A stretch of 64,000 bases of DNA from Selaginella moellendorffii (Eukaryota; Streptophyta; Lycopodiopsida; Selaginellales; Selaginellaceae). Positions 10,989 through 20,381 of this stretch are shown here, piece by piece. The notes under the pieces are model-generated. The model was given only the letters and a program-made list of their open reading frames with translations. It was not told the origin of the DNA and did not search any database. The stretch's first letter is position 1; each line of letters begins with the position of its first letter. The stretch lies in contig NW_003314292.1 of assembly GCF_000143415.4 (NCBI RefSeq), forward strand, positions 1,129,666 through 1,193,665. Direction: 5' to 3'. The position numbers and the translations under genes are program-made.

Positions 10989-13552
10989 TTAATGAATCTC
11001 ACCTTGAACCCGGGTTATGAATGCTCTTGCTGCATCTCTTGCATGGTTTGGCAAGGTGATGGTGGCACTCTGCTTCTGCATCCAACCATGCACAACATTA
11101 TCCACTGATATGCTCATGCTGGGATCCCTTGGATTCAGCACCCATCTCTTTTCTAGGCAATCCTTCGTATATCCGGAACTTGGCTTGAACCACTCCACAG
11201 TTACATTGAAGGAGTTAGTTTTCGTGTCCTCCTCTGCATCAGTGATGTAGCGCCCCACCCATATCATTTATTTTTTATTACTAGGTCTGACAAGCACGAC
11301 CATTCCTTTGCAGACCTGTACTGGATTGAATGCTGAATCCGGCTTCTTGTTCCTCGGCCCACAATAGTGATCCTCAACATCGTTATCTGTCACTGCATTT
11401 CTAGAGGACATTGTTCCGCTACTATCTGGTGCTCTGGGTTCTGGCCAAAAGGACTCTTCCAATTCTTCATATACAACCGGCCCATTTTGGATAGCAGATA
11501 TAATCTTCTCCCAATATTCGAGCAAAGGCTTGCACCTCTTAAAATAGGATTCTCCACCAAACACTAACCCCCTCTTCCAGAAGGCAATATGTTGTCTAAT
11601 CCGGCCACTATACTTTCCTGGTCTTTGAGTCCATCCGGGTGCATCAGCCATGGGGAACCCTGAGGAATCATAGGTTCCCCAGTTATGGGATCTCTCTTGA
11701 AAAGTTCAATGCCGTCCACTGGCAGCCACAGTGTGTCCCATTCTCTCATCTTGTACCTCATCACTGGAGCATCGTCACGCATGCTGAAATGAAACTGAAG
11801 AGGCTTGGAGTGGCCAATCAGCGTTTCGGATCTGTCCCTGATGTAGCCTCTTACAAACCCCTTAAAGTCTGGAACCTCTGTCACAAGTGCAGCTTCAACA
11901 GTGCCTTTGATGCAATTTTGGAATTCATCGTAGAGTTGTGGGAGGGTGAGGACATTGGATAGCCGGAGGGACTCTGCCAGGTGACTGAACATGGCATTGA
12001 CGTCTTCATGAGTGTGCCCAACCATGAGAAAGCCAAGTGTAACCGTTTCAAATATGCCTTTGGCAACAAGCATCGCCAAGTACGCGAAGACGTACATGTT
12101 TTTGTTCTCACTGCCAGCATTGTCTGTTTGGAACAGAAGATGGGGTGGAAGGCCATGTCGGCCGCAAGAACTTCCTTGAGATTCTGCTTTGTTTGGATGA
12201 GGCTATGCATTCACCGGGCGACCAGCCTCGTTGGAATGGCATGAGGCCTCACGTGATAACCCTACAATCTGACGGCCAACATATTCACTGGGATGGCATG
12301 GGGCCCCACGCGATACTGCAAGCCTTTGCTCCTCCTCCAGCTGAACCCTGTATGGGGTTTGATCGACAAGGGCCTTATGCAAGGGTTGGCCGTTCAGCTC
12401 AGTCTGCGCACTTTGCAGAGACCTTAAGTGTTTTGCTAGGGACGCAATCATCATGTTTGCACCCCCGCCACCCCATAGAGGTACAAAGAAGTTCCCATAG
12501 TTCTGGGCACCATGCCCATGAGCGATTATGCCAAACAAAGACACAGGCAGCTGCATGGATGAAGAGATTGCCTTGGGGGCAAGATTGAGTCGAGGTAAGC
12601 ACGTCTTTTTCTGGTCCATTTTGTCGTGGATGATGCATAGGTAAGAGTCAGGTCTCTCCATGGAGAGAATCCTGTTATGATAATATGCAGTCCTGCAGCT
12701 TCTCTGCTCGATGTTGTGGTCGAGCCGCCTTTTAACCAACGTCTCTCGCTCTTGAGCACTGCAAGAATTCTTCGACAAAGCCATTTTGATAGCAGTGCAC
12801 TCGTCACACTTTGAAAAGCTGGAGTACTTTCCTATACTCACATCCCTGAACCTGTTGCTCCACAATCTACTAAATCTAGATTGGCTTAGCTTCCTGTAGC
12901 CATTACTCTGGAGTTCCCGATTCATATCTTCCAATATGGCCCCCTTGGTATACATGGAAGGGAGAACTCGTTGGGTGTCTCGTGTTCCATCTTCCAAGAG
13001 GCGGGTTTTATGTGGTTGCTGCTCGCTACATGTCTCGACAAACCTCTTGAAGATTGCCTTTCCATATACAACATGACCCCTGGTTTTGTGCGTACCATCG
13101 TTCCCATGGACTGCCTGTTGAACCCTTTGTTCCTCGAACTCAGTTTTGATTCTGTAGAATGTGCTTCGAGGGACTCCATAAATGATTCTCCATGCCTTCA
13201 TGCAGACCAAACCCCTCTGGAAGACCATGCCCCCCACCTGATGTTCTGAAGCATCAACAGATGACCGTAATGCCTCATACACAAAATTGCGAGCTGCCTT
13301 CCAGGACAATGTCTTGTATCTTGCTCTCTCCTCTTCAATAGCATCCCAATCAGCATGTTGACAGCACCTCCTCTTGCAACAAGCAACTGTCGAGACCATT
13401 TGAACCTCCATCGCCATTTTCTGCCTTTTCGGTTCGTTGCTCAAATCCCTTTGGCTGCGCTTTAGGAAGGTGTACTTTCTTTTCCCATGAAGAGATGTTC
13501 TGTCATCAGTTGTAGTGGTGTTTGATTGTGAATCCTTCACATTCTCAAACAC
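10989..13552 (-). CDS. DUF7869-like DDE-type transposase (probable, broken)
   Basis: Open segments 13552-12203 and 12097-11564 are in the same frame and 11651-10989 continues it one frame over. The first part has a basic N-terminus and a Cys-rich patch CCKRRCCQH, then a helix-turn-helix-like RSTFYRIKTEF, the SKCDECTAIK zinc-like pair, and CIIHDKMDQKKT. Minus-strand DNA at about 12140-12100 continues LLFQTDNAGSENKNMYVFAY and then FLMVGHTHEDVNAMFS. The HD..., TDN and GHTHED motifs give a D-D-E-like acidic triad typical of this family. The C-terminus WVGRYITD..VTVEWF is a small SH3/BAH-like fold by appearance. Stops at 12203 (TAG) and 11268 (TAA) and a frame change near 11600 may be mutations; the last two could also be removed by short introns. 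Two palindrome copies lie at 12236 and 12293, just where an intron is expected. Confidence 0.65.
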
Positions 13553-13558
13553 TAAATG

Positions 13559-14056
13559 CTACAATTTCCACCGCACAATGCTTCCAATAGTTAGACTGTT
13601 TTCTTCTGTGTCAACAACCTCTAAAATTGCAACTCCAATATCATCCCAGCCCAATTCTTGATTAGTAACCGCATCTCTTGGATCGACAACTATGGCTAAG
13701 CCCTCAGCTACCACCTCCCCCTCGGGGTTGTTTAGAAACACCTTTGCCTGAATCCATGTAGCACGGTTCTTAAGATCCACGGAGGGAACATGCGTCGCAC
13801 TTGCGCTGTCCCCAACATCTGCTTTCTTCTGCAGATTTTTCAAGGCAACAACAACATTTACCCCGACAACCATCTCTCCTCGTTCAATAGCGACCACATT
13901 CCTATCGAAGACAATCTCTACTGATACAGCAGCATTGCCTTCCCCAAACCTTTGACAGTGTATAACAAAGTTCTGATCCATAGACATAAGAGTCCCTTTT
14001 GCAACTCTCTTCCCACCATTCAAAATGTAAACCTTTTCCCCAACCCTGAAGGCCAT
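13559..14056 (-). CDS. TNP1/En-Spm-like two-repeat protein ORF
   Basis: The 165-codon ORF begins MAFRVGEKVYILNG. It contains two imperfect repeats: KRVAKGTLMSMDQNFVIHC followed by EGNAAVSVEIV, and GEVVAEGLAIVVDPRDAV followed by DDIGVAILEVV. The pattern VAxGxL..D....V...LG....V.V is that of the plant Tnp1/En/Spm-like C-terminal domain, known from CACTA elements and probably DNA-binding. A splice acceptor TTTCAG lies just before the ATG, so a 5' UTR intron or an upstream exon is likely. The ORF ends in TAG at 13559-13561 in the same frame as the downstream transposase ORF, so the two may form one protein with a nonsense codon, or two genes. The domain call is from pattern recognition only. Confidence 0.5.
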   Translation of the reverse strand: MAFRVGEKVYILNGGKRVAKGTLMSMDQNFVIHCQRFGEGNAAVSVEIVFDRNVVAIERGEMVVGVNVVVALKNLQKKADVGDSASATHVPSVDLKNRATWIQAKVFLNNPEGEVVAEGLAIVVDPRDAVTNQELGWDDIGVAILEVVDTEENSLTIGSIVRWKL

Positions 14057-14585
14057 TCTGAAAGTGCAGAAAAGAAGTTAAGACCATACAAAAAATGATT
14101 GGAGAATGGCCTAAATCATAACATACCAAATAGCATGAGGCCACATGCTATTATTCAAACATGCTATTGACACCCACGTGAAATTTTGCATTCACAAAAT
14201 TGGCATGAGCCCTCATGCCATTAGTGGTACCACTAATGGCATGAGGCCTCACGCTATCTTTGGCCCCTGCTAGCCTGTTGCTATATTCCTTTTGCCTTGT
14301 TGCAACTGTATATATTTTTGTATGGGTGACTAGTCACGCACATGAGGGTTGTCTGGTATGTTATGATTTAGGCCATTCTCCAATCATTTTTTGTATGGTC
14401 TTAACTTCTTTTCTGCACTTTCAGAATGGCCTACAGGGTTGGGGAAAAGGTTTACATTTTGAATGGTGGGAAGAGAGTTGCAAAAGGGACTCTTGTGTCT
14501 ATGGATCAGAACTTTGTTATACACTGTCAAAGGCTTGGGGAAGGCAATGCTGCTGTATCAGTAGAGACTGTCTTCGATGGGAATG
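13900..14585. repeat. Inverted duplication of the transposase 5' end
   Basis: The plus strand from about 14355 to 14585 repeats, in opposite orientation, the minus-strand sequence from about 14130 to 13900. It covers the upstream region, the acceptor, the ATG and about 53 codons (MAYRVGEKVYILNG...) with a few substitutions. The spacer centres on GCCATTAGTGGTACCACTAA at about 14217-14236, flanked by two copies of the 22-bp palindrome. The right arm runs into the assembly gap. Confidence 0.85.
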
Positions 14586-14685
14586 NNNNNNNNNNNNNNN
14601 NNNNNNNNNNNNNNNNNNNNNNNNNNNNNNNNNNNNNNNNNNNNNNNNNNNNNNNNNNNNNNNNNNNNNNNNNNNNNNNNNNNNN
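14586..14685. other. Assembly gap (100 N)
   Basis: Exactly 100 N. The sequence after the gap (CCACGGTGCAATTTCGCATT) resembles 14175-14195 (CCACGTGAAATTTTGCATTC) and is followed by a palindrome copy in both places. The gap therefore sits in a repeated, palindromic context, and its true size is unknown. Confidence 0.95.
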
Positions 14686-16559
14686 CCACGGTGCAATTTC
14701 GCATTCACCAAGATGGCATGAGGCCTCATGCCATCTTGATATACACACAGCTACAGGCAAGTAAAAACATACATGACAATACGCTAGCCATGAAATTGCA
14801 AGGGCCCAAGATGGCATGTGGCCTCATGCCATTTCTAAATGTGGTCCTAAGCCATTCCATGGTGAACATACCAGGAAGCACAAGTGCCAAATATCAAGAG
14901 GAAGCGGTAGCCACACCAAAGATAGTGCCGCTCGCAACACCGCAACTGCTCGTAGCACTGCTCGCACAAACTGCCACTCGCATAAACTGCCGCTCGCAAT
15001 GGCGCTCGCAATGCCGCAACCGCTTGTAGACGCATAAACCACAGCTCACAACGCCGTTTACACAAGTAGCGCTCACTACACTCAGCGGAACCAAGAACAC
15101 GGCGCACAAAAATGATAGACCTAGGAATGAGTTCGAGAATTCAAAAATAACACACGCTTGAACGTCACATCAAATCCTCTGACAAACCAGATCTTATGAT
15201 TCCTCTGACAAATTTCAAACTGAGTAGCTTCTAGACTTTGCTGTCGGAGGTTGAACTTTGTCACATCATGTCCTTGCCTCGATCCAGCTGTGCCATGTCA
15301 GTGATTCGAACTTTGCCATGCCGTGTCAGCGATTTGCGCCAAGATTATTCGCCGTGTAAAGGAATAATTATGCTGTGTGTGTACGTCCATTTATGGCAAT
15401 ATAAGGCTACACGCCATTTAAAGAATAATGCTAGTCGAGCATTTTTTGGTGCATTTTTGGGTTCAAAATTGCATGAGCCCACACACTATAAAGTTTACCT
15501 GTACCAAAAATAGAAACAGCTTTATTTACTTGGGAATTTAAGTGGTTGAGGCATTTTTAAATTTACAAACACATGCCCTACTTACATTCCTTTGGTTGCT
15601 TAAAATTCAAAAATATTATAAACCTTTCTTTTTGCATTTTCAATGTTTTCAATTATGGTTTTTGATTTTCGCAGGACCAGCCTAGTAATCTATTTGCATC
15701 CCGTCATGTTTATAGCTAGCTTTTGTTTGTCCCCTTCGCTAGCTTGAGATACATCTGCTCAGCATCTGCCTCTTACAGCATTTGCCCAGAAAGGGCATCT
15801 TTCTTCACGCAGCATTTGCCACATGTTTAGGGTTTAGGGTTTAGGGTTTAGCAATTCAGTAGCTTGATAAACATGCAAATACAGAACTTGATGCAAAATC
15901 CTTTGATATGTCACAATGCCCCTAGGACCATAAACACATTTCAATAGAGAGGGTCCTTTCATTTCATAACTCCTTACGTAGATCTTGGTGAAACCAGAGT
16001 TAGTGAAGTTGGTTTCTTGTGATCCCGCATCTGATTGTGATGTCCCTTTGCAGTGTCGATGGAAAGGTCAATGCACACCAAACTGTAGAATCTTGGAGCA
16101 AAATAACGGTCGGATCTATGGCAAATGCCCATGAAACATTGTAAGGCTCGTGTGGTCTCATGTGGTGTCTGATCGAGATGCTTTTTTGCAGGATCATCAA
16201 GAAGGACATTGTATACCATTCTGTAAAATCTAGTTGTGATCTAACGGTTGGTTCTCCAGAAAACTCAAAACAATCTCGCGTGTGTCAGAATATTCTAGGA
16301 ATATACTCCTATGTGCCCCTGAAAATGGCATGCGGCCCCACGCCATTCAAGAGATAACGCCAGATGACGCCGAGCATTTTTTGGTGCATTTTTTGGGATC
16401 AAAATTGCATGAGCCCACACGCTTGAACATCACATCAAATCCTCTGACAATTTATTTAGCTGAACATCTGGCATTTTTGGAAATACAATATGCTTTGGAA
16501 TATCCAATCATGCATGGTATAAATATAGTGAGGGTATTAAATGATATCCCAATCATGAT
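14686..16559. other. Non-coding middle of the element
   Basis: No convincing gene. It holds palindrome copies (14713, 14811, 15468, 16325, 16404), a run of CGCTCGCA/CCGCAA repeats at 14925-15065, and a dispersed segment present twice (GAGCATTTTTTGGTGCATTT at about 15438 and 16375, each followed by a palindrome copy). ACGCTTGAACxTCACATCAAATCCTCTGACAA (two runs) occurs at about 15152 and 16419. Confidence 0.5.
15826..15851 (+). repeat. Interstitial plant telomere repeat (TTTAGGG)3.7
   Basis: 26 nt of perfect TTTAGGG heptamers inside the element. The unit is the plant-type telomere repeat, and it supports a plant host. Its short length and position rule out a chromosome end. Confidence 0.9.
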
Positions 16560-17087
16560 CTTTCTTTTGGATTTCGCGTGCATGCAGTCCGAGGAATGAT
16601 GACGTTGCAGATTTCTTTTGGATTTCACGTGCATGCATGCGCGCGGCGATCCAGAAATTAATGGTGGCGCCCAAGTCCGAGGAATGATGACGTGGTGGGA
16701 TTACCAACCGTCATGACATTTCGCGCGTGTGAGGTTAGGTTTTGCATTTTGCTTCGTACTCGCGCTCGCATCGCGCTCCCACTCGCGATCACGCTCACAT
16801 TCGCGCTCATCTACCTTCTCTACAGGTTTCTCGTGTGCATCGGCGTCCACTCGCGCTTGCATCACACTCGCGCTCACATCGCGCTCGTGTGCATCGGCGT
16901 CCACTTCAAAACACACCCAGTTTGTAACTTCGCCGCCAACTCCGCCGCCCACTCCGCCACCCACACGCAGCCCACTTGGCGTCCCGGGAGATTTCAGCGC
17001 CACTCTCCAACTGGAAGTGGCAGAGTAGCCTTGCTGCTACGCACATTCGCCAGCGAGTCCGGTTGTCACGCCTCCATTCGGCTTCAA
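16560..17087 (+). promoter_or_regulatory. Probable upstream region of the ParB/MTase-like gene
   Basis: Two imperfect direct repeats (TTTCTTTTGGATTTC..CGTGCATGC and GTCCGAGGAATGATGACGT) occupy about 16560-16694, giving two TGACGT bZIP-type cores. They are followed by a CG/CTC-rich stretch at 16755-16920 (repeated CGCGCTC and GCATCGGCGTCCACT). The region ends at ATG 17088. Promoter function is inference from position. Confidence 0.35.
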
Positions 17088-20000
17088 ATGGTAAGTCTTT
17101 TAGGCCAAGTAGAAAATGGCATGAGGCCACATGCCATTCAGTAGCAACATTGGCATGCACCGATTGGGCTCTCGAGTGCAGTCTGGTTACAGATGGCGTG
17201 TAGCCTCACGCCATCTTAGGATGCAGCCTCAAGACATCTGATGCAGTGGTGAATGGCGTGTGGCCTCACGTTATTTCCAGCTGCTAGCTTTTCATCTATC
17301 AGCTCTAATTGTTGTGCATTTCTGAACAGGCGAGGAATTGCGTTCTTCTTCCAACCATTGTCAATGTGGATGCAGAGAAGGGGGAGGAGCTCACCAGTTG
17401 GACTTTTGGGATGGAAGGCGAGGATCTGAGGCTGTACAACACAGATGGTGGGAGAAAAGAATGCATGGGGATCCTCATCCAAGTGATAGACACTCCATGC
17501 AGTTCCATGCAAGAATATGGACTGGCACTTGTGGTAGAGACAGCGTCTGCCTTCAAGATCCACCTTGCACATCCTAGCGGCTTCCCAGAGGGGGGCAGTG
17601 GCTATGAGGAATTCCTAGAGGGAGCTAGGGAGAGGTTGTCCAGGAGGCCCACAATTTCAAAGACGCTGCGGGTCTATGAAGATCACATAGAATCCACGGA
17701 CCTCACCTACGGCGATGTTCAAAAACTATATTCCAACATTGAGCCGTTGAGAGTGCCTCCATTTCGCGAAGCGAAGGGGAAGGGGGTCGATCTGGAAACT
17801 ACCCCGAAGCAGAAAAGGGTGGTCAAGCTCAAGCCGACGTCCGACTCTCCTCCAAAAAAGAAGCTACTCGGTGATGCCATTGCCTTGGGTTCGAACACTA
17901 CACCCACCAAAAAGAAGAGCCGCAAAGAGCAGAAAGAGCAAGAAGAGGTAGCAAAAATCGTCGCAGATAATAGTACTTGTTACTATTCCAACAAAGTATA
18001 TACAATCGACGTGAGCCGTATCGACATCCAAAGCAAATACAACCACAGGCTAGTATCTGATGAGTGGGTGGAGAAACTGAAGCAGAAGATGCTGGCAAGT
18101 CCAGTAACACCCGACATCGCAAATGTGATCCCCTACTACCAAACAATGAAGGGCGAGACGAGGTTTCCAGACTTGATCAATAGGAAGGTGTTGGACAATC
18201 AGAACATCCGATTCTATGCCGTCTCCGGACAGCATTCTAGCTTGGCGATGCAAGAGATAGTTGTGGATATTATGGTGGGTGAGGAGGTGAAGAAAGTCTT
18301 CAAGACAAGAGTTGTCCGCCTGATAAAAGGCAACTCGCCCCTCCGATCTATCATATACATCTCCCACGCGCAGAATGTCAAGCAAGAAACGTGCTACAAA
18401 TCGGGTCTGCACGAGACATTGGCACGAACACGGAAGCTCTGGGTTCAACTGAAGAAGCCACAAAAACCAGGACAAGGACGTGCACTAGCAACTAGCGCCT
18501 GGCAGGTAAGCCTCGTTGCATGTGGCATAGCATGTGGCCTCACGCCATTTCCATTGCAGGAATTCTCGAGTCTTCTCTCGAAAACACTGGGGGTCAATGA
18601 CACACTCAGCATCCATAACATTCTACTCGTGACAAAAGTTGTTTTTGACAAATGAGTAGATGTGCTGAGGAGGTACCATGACGGGGAGTTACTAAACTCA
18701 ATGGGTGTGAAGGACGGCCGGAAGCCCAATGATTTGAAGCTCAACGCCTTGCGTTTCTCGCAGTCTCTAGACGACGACGACCTTCTGACAGTGGCTAATG
18801 CTCTTCTACGTGGTGAGGTAGTCTTCAACAAGACCAAAATGACTCCTGGCCATATTGTGACATACGAGGACTTGTGCACGACTTTGAGAGCTCGTGCGCT
18901 ATTGAAGGATTGGATCTTCGAGCAAGTGGCCGTGGAGAGGGTGAGTATCGACACCACGCAAGAGATGATGGAAGCGCTGGATTTGTCAAATGAAGACATC
19001 GACGAGTACGTGAAGGGGGCCCCCAAGTTCATCGATCTGCTGCGGGATGCCACGAAAAGTAAAGCTGAGAAGTTGGATCAGTATCCAAATTTCATTAAGA
19101 GTGATGTCGACCGCCGGCTTCAAAAACAGCTCGACCCCGCAGCAGAGGCCTATCAAGAACCTTACCGGGTATACTTGAATTCGGATGAGGATCAAAGGTG
19201 GAGGAGCATCGTTTCCCACGGAGATGAGCAGGTCAAGAACATCTTTTGTGTGATGGACTTCACAAACAAGGAGATCACTCATGCAGACGAAGTCAGCTCC
19301 ATCATTGACTTAATGGTGGGACTTGCGGAGGTGGAATCTTCAGTCCACTATATGATCTACGACTCCGAATCCTATCACAAGTTCTGGAAGGCCTTGAACG
19401 AGGTGAAGGCTCGGTTGAAAGGCAAGGAGATGCGGGAGATCCATGGGATAATGGCTAAGAAGAAGATACCGACGAATGTCCGCATCTTCACACTCGCCCT
19501 TGTTATTGGTCCTGCAACAGAGTGGGACTGGAGTGACTTCCCAGCTTCGTTCGACAAGGCCGATCGAATTGATCTGAGGGAGGTCAATTTACCCGTGCCT
19601 GAGGAACTGAAGACAGCTATGGAGCTTTCGAATCCAAAGAAAGCTCTAGGTGTAGCATGGGAAATGCTCAGCTGGGTCTTCAACGCAATAGCGGGTGGGT
19701 CACCTGCTTCCAACTCCAAGGGCAAATGCGTTGTCGAGTACAACTGCGGTGGACTATTCTTTCGAGCCGCACTACTCAAGGGTGTCCCGTGTGTTGCGGT
19801 GACAAACTCCATTGAAGAGGTGACTTCAATGGAGCATATAATTACAGTTGCCAAAGAAAAACAGTATCTTCTCTGCGAACCTGGTGAGTATGCACTTTAA
19901 GTTTAAATGTTATCTCACAAGCTCTGTATGCAGGAGCGTGGCCACCCCCAGATGCTGAAACGGCGTTAACAGCTACTATTGAAGATACCCATGTTGGGCC

Positions 20001-20381
20001 GAGCTCACAACCTGCACAAGGTAAGGTCACGTGAGGCCTCACGCCATTTTGATTATAGATCGTTGTGAATATTCAGACACGAGGACTGAAAAGTGCACTG
20101 GTGGCGCGTCGAAGAAGGACAAACAGACAAGCAACAAGGAGGTACAAATTATATTTGCAATGGCATGTGGTCTCATGCCATTCCTTGCAGGAGACACTTC
20201 TTCAAAGGCAAAACAGGCAAGCACCAGCCAAGCTCAAACTGACAGTGGTCATAAAAAGCGAAAGCACGTTGGACAGTCGTCGGGATCAGAGGCGTTTGAT
20301 TCGAAAAGGAAGAAGGGCAACGAAAAGATGATAGGTAATGCCTCGCGGTTATGGTGTGTGTGCTCATGCCATTCATTGCAG
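17088..20381 (+). CDS. ParB-like plus degenerate DNA-methyltransferase-like protein (element cargo)
   Basis: The start ATG (17088-17090) is cut off by intron 17091-17329; exon 2 continues MARNCVLLPTIVNVDAEK. Further introns are 18506-18559, 19884-19933, 20021-20058, 20142-20190 and 20335-20381, giving 38-54 nt each. After about residue 220 a ParB/Srx-like module is suggested by KVYTIDVSRIDIQS, then IRFYAVSGQHSSLAMQEI (the GxHRxxA position). Downstream, LVIGPATEWDWSD occupies the place of methyltransferase motif IV but lacks DPPY. VVEYNCGGLFFRAALLKG and VPCVAVTNS resemble motif I (FxGxG) and the following strand, so catalytic activity is unlikely. A Ser/Lys-rich tail follows. TGA at 18653-18655 interrupts an otherwise continuous frame, and exon 20059-20141 appears one base out of phase with the next. 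The frame runs on into the region at 20382. Fold assignments are tentative. Confidence 0.6.

Noticed and set aside
15826-15851. True telomere or chromosome end
   Set aside because: Fewer than four units, flanked by unique element DNA on both sides.
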